DNA of 64,000 nt from Lachnospiraceae bacterium AM48-27BH (GCA_003478355.1 QUFC01000012.1:25304-89303), one strand, 5' to 3'. Positions 24,796-35,092 are shown, numbered from the stretch's first letter. The notes: generated from the sequence alone by a model not told the origin. Numbers and translations: made by a program.

Positions 24796-26515
24796 ATGGA
24801 TAATCAGAAATTGGAAAATCTGCTGAATCTGGCATTGTCGGCTACTATCCAGGAGCGGGAGCGGTCGGCCAGTTTATCGACCGGATATGACGGAGAGACC
24901 AGGCGGTGGGAGCTGATCGTGCGGCACAGCCTTCCATTGCCGGATCTTTCGGAACTGGGGATCGAGGAGGAAGAACTGATCGGGCAGTATGGGATCTTAC
25001 GTGTCCCGGAACCGCTTATTGGTCTGGTCAGTGAATTGCCGCAGGTCGAATACATCGAAAAACCAAAGAGGCTGTTCTTTGCCGTCAATCAGGCGAAGGC
25101 AGCCTCCTGTATTACCCGGGTGCAGATTCCCGGAAGCGGGGATCATACCGATTTAAGCGGCCAGGGAGTGATCGTGGCAGTGATCGATTCCGGAATCGAT
25201 TACTTTCATGAAGATTTCCGGAGGGAAGATGGACGGACCAGGATTCTGGAATTGTGGGATCAGGGGCTGGGACAGATATTTTCCCAGGAGAAGTTCAATG
25301 AGGCTTTAGAACAGGGCAGCAGAGAACAGGCGCTTCAGATGGTGCCGTCCAGAGATCTGAGCGGCCATGGGACGGCAGTGGCAGGGATTGCAGCGGGAAA
25401 TGGACGAGAAAGCGGAGGAAGATACCGCGGCGTGGCTTACGAAAGTGATCTGCTGGTGGTAAAGCTGGGCAACCGGGAGCCAGGGGGATTTCCAAGGACA
25501 ACGGAACTGATGCGGGCGTTAAATTATGTGGTACAGTATGCGGCGGAGCGGGCGCGTCCATTGGCAGTGAATCTGAGCATCGGAAACAGCTACGGTTCCC
25601 ATGAGGGAAATAGTCTTCTGGAGACATTTATCAACACTGCCTCGAATTTTGGAAGAACCGTTCTGGTTACCGGAACCGGCAATGAAGGTGTTCGCGGCGG
25701 TCATGCTTCTGGAAATTTAAAGGAGCGGGAGAGCCAGGAGATAGAATTATCGGTTTCGTCTTATGAAACAGGATTCAGCGTCCAGCTCTGGAAATCCTAT
25801 GTGGATGAGTTCCAGATCAGCCTGGTTACGCCGTCAGGAACTGTCCTTGGCCCATTGCCGCCCATCACCGGTCCTGCCACATGGAATTATGAAGGAACCA
25901 GGATACTGGTCTATTACGGGGAACCGGCGCCATACAGCTCTGCCCAGGAGATTTATTTTGATTTTATCCCCTATGAGGGCACCTATGTTTCAAGTGGGAT
26001 CTGGCGTTTTCGCCTGAATCCCCAGAGACTCCGGCGGGGAAGCTATGATCTCTGGCTTCCGTCTGCGGCTGTTCTGAATCCGGCAACTGCGTTTTTACGC
26101 CCCTCTCCAGAAATCACGTTAACGATTCCGTCTACGTCTTCCATGATCCTTTCTGTAGGCGCCTATGACAGCTTTCGAAATACCTATGCTGATTTTTCGG
26201 GCCGTGGTTTCACCCGCGTCACCAACCAGATCAAACCTGATCTTTCTGCCCCCGGAGTCTCGATTATGGCCCCCAAAGCCGGAGGTGGCTACGAACCTGT
26301 CACAGGAACTTCTTTTGCTGCACCGATGGCGACCGGATCGGCGGCCCTTTTGATGGAATGGGGGATCGTGAGAGGAAATGATCCATTTTTGTTTGGGGAG
26401 AAAGTCAAAGCCTATCTCAAACGGGGGCGCCAGGCCCCTTCCGGGGATGGGGGTGTGGCCGAACCGGGAGATGGGGTGGGGGAGGTTGTGCTTGGCGGAA
26501 AGTATACCAAAATAA
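24796..26515 (+). CDS. S8 subtilisin-like protease, Csp-like (frameshifted near C-terminus)
   Basis: About 572 residues once corrected. The catalytic triad is complete: Asp131 (AVIDSGIDYFHEDF), His191 (SGHGTAVAGIAAG) and Ser506 (TGTSFAAPMATG), with oxyanion Asn in GTGNEG. The N-terminus (NQKLENLLNLALSAT) and a jelly-roll insert before the serine resemble the Csp germination proteases and relatives of Clostridia. As written the frame continues to 26796 through the opposite-strand gene. Reading the run GGGGG at 26423-26427 as GGGG instead gives KRGARPLPGMGVWPNREMGW and a stop at 26513, the usual family ending and no overlap. The start codon has no visible ribosome site and follows a terminator. 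Confidence 0.85.
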
Positions 26516-26547
26516 AAGATTGGACAGAATTTAAGTTTCGCCAAGTT

Positions 26548-26988
26548 TCACCTGCCCCGGCTTCCAATCCGAAATACCGCCTGCGGAATCTCAAAAACAA
26601 ACACGATTCCCAGTACAATGGCAACCGCCATTTTAACGGCGTCAAATCCGGTCTGTACAGCCAGATACAGCTGATTGGTAACGGTATAGTAAGCTGCCCG
26701 GTAAATTCCGGCTCCGGGAACCAGAGGGATGATACCGGAGATCAGGAAAATGGTAACTGGGCAGTGTTCACGGACGGCGAACCACCTGGACAATAGGATC
26801 ACGATCACGGTAGCAGCGAAAGTGGCGATGGATACGGAGCTATAAGGAAGCAGAAGCAGATAAGCCAGCCAGCTGACACCGCCGATCAGGGCGCAGCTGG
26901 GATAATAGCGGGCCGGGACGCCAAATAACAGAGAAAATCCCACGGTGGCAACGGCAGCTGCCAGTGTTTGAATAAGTAAATGCAACAT
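26548..26988 (-). CDS. Threonine/serine exporter family protein, small subunit (ThrE C-terminal-like)
   Basis: 146 residues, almost wholly hydrophobic with about five membrane segments, and the family phrase LISGIIPLVPGAGIYRAAYY. It corresponds to the second half of ThrE-type exporters, encoded here as a separate gene. The start ATG at 26988 has AGGAGG seven bases upstream. It follows the larger ThrE-like gene by 79 bp on the same strand. The pair would form a membrane exporter; threonine/serine is the family substrate in Corynebacterium, not shown for this type. Confidence 0.87.
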   Translation of the reverse strand: MLHLLIQTLAAAVATVGFSLLFGVPARYYPSCALIGGVSWLAYLLLLPYSSVSIATFAATVIVILLSRWFAVREHCPVTIFLISGIIPLVPGAGIYRAAYYTVTNQLYLAVQTGFDAVKMAVAIVLGIVFVFEIPQAVFRIGSRGR

Positions 26989-27067
26989 ATGTTTTCCTCC
27001 TGATTAAACGCATACATTTTCGCAGCTTTTTTCTGCATTTTATTTGCAAAAAATTCGAAAGTACATC

Positions 27068-27847
27068 TTATGGCAGCAGTGGGGTGCCAGTCAGTGTGCC
27101 ATATAGCGCGATGACAAGACCGACCCCGATGGCAATACAGAAAAATACAAGAACAGCGTCCATCATACGGACAGATCCGGAGATATAGTCGCCATCGGCC
27201 ATATCGCGGATGGCATTGGTAAATGCTACTCCAGGTACCATCAAGATAATGCCGCCGATGATCATGGCATCAAAATTTTGTCCAGGTCCAAAACGGTAAC
27301 AGAGAATACATAAAAAGGTGATCCAGGCGCTGCCTAAAATATTCCGGACGATCTGGCTGAAATGAGGAGCACCGAGATACAGGCAATAGACCTGGTAAAG
27401 TGCTCCAATAAAGAGAGAACAAAGAAAATCTCTTGCAGATCCGCCAAACATGACACCAAAGCAGGCTCCGGCAATCCCGGCAACCGCAATCTGGAGGGCA
27501 GCAGGAAAGCCTGGTTGTTCTTCAATCCGCTTTAGTTCCCGCCGGGCCTCTTCCGGTTCCAGCTTTTCTTCTTCAATCCGTCTGGAAAGCTGGTTGACCT
27601 CTGCCACCCGGCGCAGATTGGTATGATTGACCGGAACCTGCAGCACCTTGGCAAATTGTGGCTCCTGTTCGTCCCCACAACTGATAAAGATTCCGTTGCT
27701 GAGAACGAAGGTGTTGACAGAATGAAGACCATAAGAACGGCAGATGTGCATGATGGTATCCTCTACACGGAAGATTTCTGCGCCATTTTCCAATTGGATC
27801 TGCCCGGCTTTCATAGCCAGAAGCAAAATTTCCTGTTGTGGAATCAT
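27068..27847 (-). CDS. Threonine/serine exporter family protein, large subunit (ThrE-like)
   Basis: 259 residues: a soluble N-terminal domain (~110 residues, with NGAEIFRVEDTIMHICRSYG and FVLSNGIFISCGD) followed by about five hydrophobic segments (AAGGSARDF-like FGGSARDFLCSLFIGALYQ and GGIILMVPGVAFTNAIRDM). These are the signatures of the N-terminal ThrE domain with half of the membrane part. It is the upstream gene of the two-gene exporter. A minus-strand promoter lies at 27921-27948. Confidence 0.88.
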   Translation of the reverse strand: MIPQQEILLLAMKAGQIQLENGAEIFRVEDTIMHICRSYGLHSVNTFVLSNGIFISCGDEQEPQFAKVLQVPVNHTNLRRVAEVNQLSRRIEEEKLEPEEARRELKRIEEQPGFPAALQIAVAGIAGACFGVMFGGSARDFLCSLFIGALYQVYCLYLGAPHFSQIVRNILGSAWITFLCILCYRFGPGQNFDAMIIGGIILMVPGVAFTNAIRDMADGDYISGSVRMMDAVLVFFCIAIGVGLVIALYGTLTGTPLLP

Positions 27848-27920
27848 TTTTTATATCCTCTCATAACCAAGTAAAATCGAAATTTGTAACGGTTCAGTGC
27901 ATTCATAGTTACCTGAATTT

Positions 27921-27948
27921 ATCATAGCATAAGTGCCAGAAAGTTCAA
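27921..27948 (-). promoter_or_regulatory. Promoter of the ThrE-like pair
   Basis: On the minus strand: TTGAAC (complement of 27943-27948), a 16-bp spacer, TATGAT (complement of 27921-27926) with extended TGC. Confidence 0.65.
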
Positions 27949-27966
27949 CCAGCATTTTAGATTGCC

Positions 27967-28020
27967 TTGACAGATAAAAATAGTTGTACTATCATCAATT
28001 GGATGTATGTACAACTATTT
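27967..28020 (+). promoter_or_regulatory. Promoter and inverted-repeat operator of the MarR-ABC operon
   Basis: TTGACA at 27967-27972, a 17-bp spacer and TATCAT at 27990-27995. AAATAGTTGTAC (27978-27989) and GTACAACTATTT (28009-28020) are perfect 12-bp inverted repeats separated by 19 bp that flank the -10 box and start site, the expected position for autorepression by the MarR protein encoded next. Confidence 0.8.
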
Positions 28021-28084
28021 TGCGTTCAGCGAACCAGTACATTCGCTGTGTGGATACGCTGAATGGTTATCAGAGAGGAGACAT

Positions 28085-28561
28085 ATGGACGAGACAGGAA
28101 GAAAAATCACGAAGATCGCCAGGGAAGTAGCCAAATTTACTGTTCAGACCATGAAGGAAGAGGGAATCGGAACGGCGGAGTTTGATTTCATCCATCTGGT
28201 GCGGCACAATCCGGGGATCACGCAGACAGCGGTGCGGGAAAGCCTTCAGATTGATAAAGGAGCGGCGGCCAGACGGGCGGCAAGTCTGGAGAGCAAGGGC
28301 TATCTGGTGCGGAAGCCGAATCCGGCGGATGGCAGAAGCCAGCTTCTGTATGCCACGGAGAAAGCAGAGTGTCTGAAAAATTCTAAGGCGAAGATTGAGG
28401 GGATTTTCTATGAGTGGCTGCTTTCTGAATTGCCCAAAGAGGAAAAAGAGGCATTTTGTAAGACATTAGACACATTGTATTGGAAGTCTAAACGGCAACG
28501 GCAGGCGGGCTTTGTGGATGTGGCCAGAGTTGTAGAGCAGACAGGTGAGAATCATGTATGA
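28085..28561 (+). CDS. MarR-family transcriptional regulator
   Basis: 158 residues with the MarR winged-helix core: NPGITQTAVRESLQIDKGAAARRAASLESKGYLVRKPNP is the recognition helix and wing start, followed by DGRSQLLYATEKAE. The ATG at 28085 follows GAGAGGAG. Its stop overlaps the ABC transporter start by 8 bp, so translation is coupled. By position it represses the two downstream drug-type ABC half-transporters, releasing when it binds a small molecule; the inverted repeat at 27978-28020 is the likely operator. Confidence 0.88.
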   Translation: MDETGRKITKIAREVAKFTVQTMKEEGIGTAEFDFIHLVRHNPGITQTAVRESLQIDKGAAARRAASLESKGYLVRKPNPADGRSQLLYATEKAECLKNSKAKIEGIFYEWLLSELPKEEKEAFCKTLDTLYWKSKRQRQAGFVDVARVVEQTGENHV

Positions 28562-30302
28562 CCGGATCAGCACGTATTTTAAGACAGAATGGAAAATTTT
28601 GGTATTGATTACTGTATCTGGCCTGATCTACAACCTGGGACTGCTTACGGGACCATGGTTTGAGGGAAAGATGACCGGATGTCTGATCGATATCTTAGGC
28701 GGATCGAAGGTATTTTCTGACATGGCAGTTCTGGTACTGGCCTATATGGTTTCTATTACAGTGGTGCAGAGCTCCCGGTATCTGAAGCGTTTCTATGTGC
28801 GGCGGTTTGCCAACAATGTAAACCGGAGCATGAAACAGGTGCTCTTTGGAAGCCTGATCCGCAAAAGCCGGACGGAGCTTCAGGAAGAGGGCGTGGGAAA
28901 TGTGATGACGAAAGCAATCCTGGATGTGGATGACTGTGCAGAAGGCATGAGGAAATTCACGACAGAAATCTTTGATACGGGCGTTGCTCTGATGGCCTAT
29001 GCGGGAATGCTGCTTTTCTATGACTGCAAACTGGCGCTTTTGAGCATGATCTTCCCCCCGATTTCCTATTTTGTAGCGGAGAAGATGAAAGTGGTGATCC
29101 AGAAAACAGGTGCCGCTTACAAGAAACAGTCTGGAGCATTAAGCGATGCTACCTTAGACCGGGCTTCCAATGCAATCACCTACCGGGTGTTTGGGCGGGA
29201 ACAGGAGCGGAAAGAGGCTTATGAGGAAAATCTTTCTGCGTATGAGCGTGCTGCAGTCCGTGCCAATATCTGGAATTCTTCCATGCCTCCGGTCTATAAA
29301 GTGGTATCTATGACAGGCGTTTTGTTTATCCTGTATTTTGGCGGAAAAAATGTACTGGGTGTGGGCTGGCGCGCATGGGATATCGCAGCGTTTACCACGT
29401 TTATTTCCTGCTTTACCAAGCTTTCCACGAAGTCCTCCAGTGCAGCGAAATTATTTAATGCGGTGCATAAGGCACAGGTGTCCTGGAAACGGATCAAGCC
29501 GCTGATGAAGGTGGAAATGAAGCGTGGCATCATGGAAGACTCGGAGCATGAAAATCAGAAAGTGTCTGGGATGTCACAGTCTGGTTTGATGGTGTCCCAT
29601 ATGGGTTTTTCTTATCCAGATGGCAGACGGATCTTCGATGATATTTCATTTTCAGCAAAACCAGGACAGATCATCGGTATCACCGGCCCCGTTGCATGTG
29701 GAAAGTCTACCTTAGGCAAAGTATTTTTATGCGAATACCCTTATGATGGCAGTATCACATGGAATAGAGAAGAGCTACAGGAAGAGACAGCTGCGAAGCG
29801 CGCAGAGCTGATCGGATACCTGGGTCATGATCCGGAGTTGTTTAACGATACGGTGGAGCAGAATATTCTGCTGGGCGATCAGAAAGATGCCAGAACCTAT
29901 CTGAAGGCTGTCTGCTTTGATGAAGAAGTGGAAGCGATGGAGCAGGGGACAGAGACTTTCGTGGGCAGCGGCGGTGTGCGTCTGTCAGGCGGCCAGGCCC
30001 AGCGTCTGGCGTTGGCGAGAACTTTATGCCATAAAAAGAAGCTGCTGATTTTGGACGATCCATTTTCCGCACTGGATAAAAAGACTGAGGAGCAGATTTT
30101 TGCGAATCTGAAGGAAATGGCGAAAGACTGTGTAGTGTTGTTGATTTCTCACCGGTTGTATCTGTTCCCGCAGATGGATCAGGTGATCTGGCTGAATGAG
30201 GGGCAGGCCGTGATTGGCAGCCACCAGGAGGTTCGGGATCAGGTGGAAGAATACCGGAGATTATATGATGGACAGAAGGGAGAAAACCAGAATGAAAAAT
30301 AG
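28554..30302 (+). CDS. ABC transporter ATP-binding/permease half-transporter 1
   Basis: 582 residues in the exporter half-transporter layout: a six-helix membrane domain (1-~310), then a nucleotide-binding domain with Walker A GPVACGKST, signature LSGGQAQRLALARTL, Walker B LLILDDPFSALD and H-loop ISHRLY. The ATG at 28554 has GGTGAG five bases upstream and overlaps the marR stop. With the next half-transporter it probably forms a heterodimeric multidrug-type exporter in the membrane, controlled by the MarR protein. It is intact. Confidence 0.92.
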   Translation: MYDRISTYFKTEWKILVLITVSGLIYNLGLLTGPWFEGKMTGCLIDILGGSKVFSDMAVLVLAYMVSITVVQSSRYLKRFYVRRFANNVNRSMKQVLFGSLIRKSRTELQEEGVGNVMTKAILDVDDCAEGMRKFTTEIFDTGVALMAYAGMLLFYDCKLALLSMIFPPISYFVAEKMKVVIQKTGAAYKKQSGALSDATLDRASNAITYRVFGREQERKEAYEENLSAYERAAVRANIWNSSMPPVYKVVSMTGVLFILYFGGKNVLGVGWRAWDIAAFTTFISCFTKLSTKSSSAAKLFNAVHKAQVSWKRIKPLMKVEMKRGIMEDSEHENQKVSGMSQSGLMVSHMGFSYPDGRRIFDDISFSAKPGQIIGITGPVACGKSTLGKVFLCEYPYDGSITWNREELQEETAAKRAELIGYLGHDPELFNDTVEQNILLGDQKDARTYLKAVCFDEEVEAMEQGTETFVGSGGVRLSGGQAQRLALARTLCHKKKLLILDDPFSALDKKTEEQIFANLKEMAKDCVVLLISHRLYLFPQMDQVIWLNEGQAVIGSHQEVRDQVEEYRRLYDGQKGENQNEK

Positions 30303-32006
30303 CGAACAGGTAAAATCCGTTATTTTCCGCACAGCCGGAAATTATAAGTGGCTGTCTCTGGGAATTGCTGTCTCTGTGTGCGGAGCAGTGGTGACGTCCC
30401 TGATTCCGCCATTGATCCTCGGGAAGATCATCGATGGTCTGACAGCCGGACAGGCGCTGGCATTTTCCATGGTTTTATCCTATTTTGGAATGTTGGCTCT
30501 GACCGGTCTGACAGAATCCCTGCGGGAGGGACTTCTGACTGTATTTGGCCAGAAGATCACCCACGCGTTAAGAAGCAGTCTGATGGACAAATTTACCCGT
30601 CTGACGGCAGACGAGTTAAATAAACAGGAGCCAGGAACCCTGGTTTCTCGGTTTGTTGGGGATGTGGATATGGTGGAAAATCTGTTCACATCAGGTATTA
30701 TCAGTATGTTTGCTGACGCCTGCCGGATCATCAGTATTCTGGCGGTGATCTGGTTTCAAAACCGTGGACTGGCGCTGGTGTTTGTGATCTTGCTTCCAGC
30801 GCTTTTTGGATTTACCAGATTTGTCCAGAAACGGATGTTGGCGGCTCAGCTGGAGAACCGGAAAGCTGTGGGAAGAGCGTCTGCTTTTGTGCCGGAATCT
30901 CTTCACAATATTCGGACGATACATTGTCTCGGAAAAGAAAATTACATGGAAAAGCGGTATGACCAGTACATTGGCGAGAGCTACCGGGCCATGGAGAAAA
31001 CCAACTTTTATGACGCAGGATATTCCCCGGTGATCCTGGTTTTAAATGCCATTGTAGTGGCTGTGGTGATGGCGCTTTCTGCATCAGGCAATCCGAAGGT
31101 ATTAAGTCTGTTTGGTATGTCTGCCGGAACCGCTGTCGCAGTCATGAACTACATTTCCCAGATCTTTGCTCCAGTGGAAAGCCTGGGCATGGAGATCCAG
31201 ACCATCCAGTCGGCGTTAGCTGGTATCCACAGAATCAATGATTTCTTCGGGCTTCCAGAGCGGAAACCAGAGACTGCAGGAGTGGCCGGTTTGAATCCGG
31301 TGACGGAATCCACGAAAATAGAAACTTTGGATGCGAAGACGGAGAACACCGATCCGAAAGCATTTGTAGAACTGAAAAATGTTACCTTCGGTTATGATGA
31401 CCGCATCATCTTAGACCACATCAATATCCAGGTGCAGAAAGGTGAGCAGGTTACATTATCGGGCCGTACCGGAGCAGGAAAGAGCACCATATTTAAGCTG
31501 CTATTGGCCTTTACGAGCCTCAGGACGGTCAGGTGCTGATCAAAGGAATCCCGGCTGGTGATATTCCAGAATCGAAGAAGAGAACCTTATTCGGCTATGT
31601 GGAGCAGTCCTTCCATATGGTTCCTGGAACAGTGAAGGACCAGATCACCCTCTATGACGATTCCATCCCCGATGAGGCGGTAAAACAGGCGACGAAAATG
31701 GTGGGACTGGATTCCTCTATCGAAGCGTTGGAGCATGGTTATGATACGATCTGCACTCCAGAGGTATTTTCCCAGGGGCAGTGGCAGCTACTGTCTATCG
31801 CCAGAGCAGCGGCAGCAGGACCAGAGCTGCTTTTGCTGGATGAGATCACGGCAAATTTGGATGCGGAGACGGAACGGGCAGTTTTGCAGGCACTGAAGCA
31901 GGTTTCTGCAAACCGCACGGTGGTTTCGATTTCCCACCGGTTTTCTGCGGAGATGGGAAGAATTATTAAACTCACAGGTGTTGACGAAAAACTGAAAATC
32001 TGCTAA
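30292..32006 (+). CDS. ABC transporter half-transporter 2 (frameshifted)
   Basis: About 571 residues when joined. ATG 30292 has GAAGGGAG nine bases upstream and overlaps the end of half-transporter 1. The membrane domain is followed by NBD motifs GRTGAGKST (Walker A), a degenerate signature FSQGQWQLLSIAR, Walker B LLLLDEITANLD and ISHRFS. As written the frame ends at 31539 with LLAFTSLRTVRC. Adding one G to the GG at 31506-31507 restores LLLGLYEPQDGQVLIKG and runs on to 32006. The two degenerate/consensus signatures in the pair fit a heterodimer with one weakened ATP site. Confidence 0.88.
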
Positions 32007-32020
32007 GCTAGACATAGCAA

Positions 32021-32068
32021 AAGAGCTGCGGCGAATGATAGTTTTATAATTCGTTGCAGCTCTTTTTT
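32021..32068 (+). terminator. Terminator of the MarR-ABC operon
   Basis: AAGAGCTGCGGCGAAT pairs with ATTCGTTGCAGCTCTT (one wobble) around a 12-nt loop, followed by TTTTTT. Confidence 0.92.
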
Positions 32069-32143
32069 CGATAAAAATAATTTTGTGTATTTATTAAAAG
32101 TTTTGTGTTTTCGGAATAATAAGAAATGTGGAGGCAGAAAATC

Positions 32144-33008
32144 ATGACGACAGAAATGATGAAAAAACAGGGAGAGAGATTGCGGCAGAGATTGTCGGAA
32201 GTGCGTTGATCGCCCTGTCAACTTACAACGTAGCCCTTTACGCAGAGTTCCCCATGGCAGGGCTCTCTGGTATTTGCCTGATCCTGTACCGGTTGTTCGG
32301 GCTTCCTATGGGTGTGATGAATCTGGTGCTAAATATTCCGGTAGCTCTGCTTTGCTGGCGGCTGATCGGTACGAAATTTATCCTGAAATCCCTTCGATGC
32401 ATGCTCATTTCCTCGATTATGCTGGATTACGGGGCTCCGTTATTTCCGGTTTACGAAGGAAGCCGGATGGTGGCAGCCATCATGACTGGCGTCATCGGTG
32501 GAATCGGTTATGGGCTGATCTATATCAATGGCTCTTCTACCGGGGGTGCGGATTTTATCATCATGGCGGTGAAAGCGTTGAACCTCATGTGAAGCTGGGA
32601 AATATTACATTTGGCATTGACATGGTGGTGATCTTCTTAAGCGGACTTATTTTCCGGGATGTAGACAGTGTGTTTTATGGGATCATGATCAATTATATCC
32701 TGGCGCTGGTGGTCGATAAGATGGTACTGGGTCTGAACAGCGGCAATGTAGCTATGATCGTGACGGAGCATGGAAGGGAGATCTGCCAGCTGATCGACCA
32801 GTGCTGTATGCGTGGTTCCACGATCTTAAAGGCAGAAGGAGGTTACCAGGGAGATGAAAAACAGGTGGTTCTGGTGGCTGGAAGCAATAAAGATATCCAT
32901 ATGATCGGGAAAGCCGTAAAAGAGGCAGATCCGGCCTCTTTTACGATCGTGCTGGAGTCAAAAGAAGTGCTGGGTGAAGGGTTCCATGTGACCAGGATTG
33001 CAGAATAA
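32144..33008 (+). CDS. YitT family membrane protein with DUF2179 domain (two frameshifts)
   Basis: About 288 residues on reconstruction. ATG 32144 has GGAGG nine bases upstream but leads into a short dead frame. Lengthening the A run at 32162-32167 by one base gives MTTEMMKKTGREIAAEIVGS and the YitT membrane domain (five hydrophobic segments, STGGADFIIMAVKAL). A second one-base loss at 32581-32582 (AA for AAA) separates this from KPHVKLGNITFGIDMVVIFL and the soluble DUF2179 end (VAMIVTEHGREICQLID, then FTIVLESKEVLGEGF). Function of the family is unknown; a second member is at 51363. Monocistronic. Confidence 0.82.
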
Positions 33009-33018
33009 ATTGTTAAAA

Positions 33019-33966
33019 TTATTTCGATTTTTTTAATTGTTCCAAATCTTCCCTGGTACAGGGAACATTTCCATAACGTGCTTTTTCATAAAGCTCATGA
33101 AGGGCTGGCTGATCCATGCCGCAGGTTTCCTCAAGCTCAGAAGGAGAAGCCCAGCGCGGCAGAATTCCTGCAGTTTTTTGTGAAAAATGTTTTAAGATCC
33201 GCTGTCGGTACAGACGGCGGATTTTTTCACCTGGGGTTCTGACCGGAAGAAACGCTATAGCAGGACGGAATCCGGTTTTTGCCGTGTCAGCATCCAGATG
33301 AAGAGATGGCCTTAAATAAATTTTTTCGTCATCATCAAAGTGTCTCGGCCTGGTGAAAAATGTCCAGATAGAACGGGCGATCTGACGCAGAACCAGGACT
33401 GCCAGAAGTAAAAGCAGGAGCACTGCCAAAATGCCCATGATCCGGTCTATGAATTTCATCCATGCAGGCGTTTCTCCGGCTTGTTCCGCAAGAGAGGGCA
33501 GCAGACCGGGCTGGTTTAACATAGCAGCGGTATTTTGTTCCATTTCCACAGGCGCAGACGATGAGGTGCGGGTGAGATACTGAAGACCACGCCAGATCCA
33601 TGCCCAGAGGGGATCGAACAGAGGCGGGACCACTGATAAGACCAGCGCAGAGACCAGCAGGAATACCGTCATGCAGAATGCGTTGACATGGGCCAGCTGC
33701 TTTTCTGGAAAATGATCGGTCTGATGAAACATATCCCAGAAATGATGCAGGCTGTGCAGATTTTTGTGGACCAGATAGAAAAGTCCAAGAAAAATTGTCA
33801 AAATGACTGCGGAAAGCTTCAAAGCCCATGACAGGGCAGATTCCTGGAGGTAGCAGCCAAGCGCAGTTCCAAGGACGTAAAGTCCGGCAGCTAAAATCCC
33901 AAAGAAAATATAAAATCCATCCCTGGATTTTTGAAACCAGTAATTCATCAGTTTACGAATGCTCAT
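33019..33966 (-). CDS. Membrane protein with DUF4129-like C-terminal domain
   Basis: 315 residues. About four hydrophobic segments (residues 15-35, 48-68, 100-120, 178-200) flank a large extracytoplasmic loop. The C-terminal cytoplasmic ~90 residues (KIRRLYRQRILKHF, then PSELEETCGMDQPALHELYE and KARYG) match the DUF4129 domain found at the end of TgpA-like transglutaminases. Third gene of a MoxR-DUF58-DUF4129 operon with a 14-bp overlap with DUF58. Here the DUF4129 module appears without a transglutaminase domain. A role in envelope protein assembly or maturation is inferred from the MoxR context. Confidence 0.75.
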   Translation of the reverse strand: MSIRKLMNYWFQKSRDGFYIFFGILAAGLYVLGTALGCYLQESALSWALKLSAVILTIFLGLFYLVHKNLHSLHHFWDMFHQTDHFPEKQLAHVNAFCMTVFLLVSALVLSVVPPLFDPLWAWIWRGLQYLTRTSSSAPVEMEQNTAAMLNQPGLLPSLAEQAGETPAWMKFIDRIMGILAVLLLLLLAVLVLRQIARSIWTFFTRPRHFDDDEKIYLRPSLHLDADTAKTGFRPAIAFLPVRTPGEKIRRLYRQRILKHFSQKTAGILPRWASPSELEETCGMDQPALHELYEKARYGNVPCTREDLEQLKKSK

Positions 33967-35092
33967 AAGGTACCTCCAATGGAAGAAGGGTAAAGGAAGC
34001 AGTTTTCAGACTGTCTGGAAATTCTCCTGGCCGGTGGGGACAGATCCATTGGGATCCGGCGGTAGGGCGGCATAAGGTCTCATAGGAAGCTGCAAGAGAA
34101 GCAGTAATGTTCGGTGAGATCAGCACATAAAGGACAGAATCGGAATTCCTTTTGAAAAAGGCAGAGTCCAGACACTGCTCCATGGGTGGAAGCTCTGCTT
34201 TCTCATCTGTCTGGATCCGGGCACATAATTCCTGGATCCTCTGCGGATGGATATTGCCGGTGCCAAAGGATAAAAAAGCTGGTTTGCCAGTGAGACAATC
34301 CGGGCCGTTGGAACCAATAGAAACGGGAATCTGTCGGTTTAGCAGCTCCAAAGCCATAGAGCAGCCCAGCCGGATCACCGTTTCATAGAGACTGTGGTCT
34401 TTCCAGATCCGGTCGGAATGAACGTCCAGCAGAATACATACCTGCCAGGACGCTGTAGGCGCATAGACATTGACCTTCATCTGCCCGGTCCTGGCGGTTG
34501 CTTTCCAGTTGATATCCCGGAAGCTGTCATAGGTCTGGTAAGGCCGGATAGACTGCATCTCAAATGGATCACGGATCAGGGAACGGCTTGCCAGAATCTG
34601 GCCGCATAATTGCTTTAGCGGCAGATCTAACACAGGCAGTGGGACCGGAACGGGATAAACATAGAGAGCTGTTTCTACTGGGCAGGAGCGGACAAAATGG
34701 CAAGTCTGCATCAGATCGTAGCTGACCAGATCAGCCCGGGAAATAGGATAATATCCTCGTTTGGTGCATCGGAAGGTCAGGCTGCGGCGGATCTTTTGCC
34801 ATGGCATACAGGAAAAAATATCACTGCGGTAATTCTGGTCTGTGATCTTAAAGTTCTTACTATTGGAAAATACCAGTTCCCGGCCCATCTGAAATTTCAC
34901 ATGGAGAACCGGGATCGGCAGCCATTTGCGGTTGGTAATGGTTTCAATTAAGGAAGAATCTTCTCCTTCTGTGACGCCGTAATCCGCAAAATGCAGGTCT
35001 ACGGTCAGCTCCCGCGCCCAGAACTTGTTCCAGAACACTCCCTGAAACAGGATCAGCAAGAGAACCAGAATCAGGATGACGAGCAGCTTCAT
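33953..35092 (-). CDS. DUF58 domain-containing protein
   Basis: 379 residues. One or two N-terminal membrane segments (LLVILILVLLLILFQGVFW) precede a beta-rich region (EGEDSSLIETITNRKWLPIP) and the DUF58 core with the family hallmark DPFEMQSIRPYQTYDSFRDINWKATART (Arg-Pro-Tyr then Ile-Asn-Trp-Lys). DUF58 proteins contain a von Willebrand-like domain and work with MoxR ATPases. The start ATG overlaps the moxR stop by 4 bp (ATGA), indicating coupled translation. Confidence 0.9.
   Translation of the reverse strand: MKLLVILILVLLLILFQGVFWNKFWARELTVDLHFADYGVTEGEDSSLIETITNRKWLPIPVLHVKFQMGRELVFSNSKNFKITDQNYRSDIFSCMPWQKIRRSLTFRCTKRGYYPISRADLVSYDLMQTCHFVRSCPVETALYVYPVPVPLPVLDLPLKQLCGQILASRSLIRDPFEMQSIRPYQTYDSFRDINWKATARTGQMKVNVYAPTASWQVCILLDVHSDRIWKDHSLYETVIRLGCSMALELLNRQIPVSIGSNGPDCLTGKPAFLSFGTGNIHPQRIQELCARIQTDEKAELPPMEQCLDSAFFKRNSDSVLYVLISPNITASLAASYETLCRPTAGSQWICPHRPGEFPDSLKTASFTLLPLEVPYEHS

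Noticed and set aside
26119-26544. Minus-strand frame opposite the protease C-terminus
   Set aside because: Composition is Arg/Gly/His-rich shadow sequence and no start signal is present.
26516-26796. Extension of the S8 protease through the opposite-strand ThrE-like gene
   Set aside because: The last ~95 residues are low in family similarity and appear only because of one extra G at 26423-26427; the corrected frame stops at 26515 with the expected ending.
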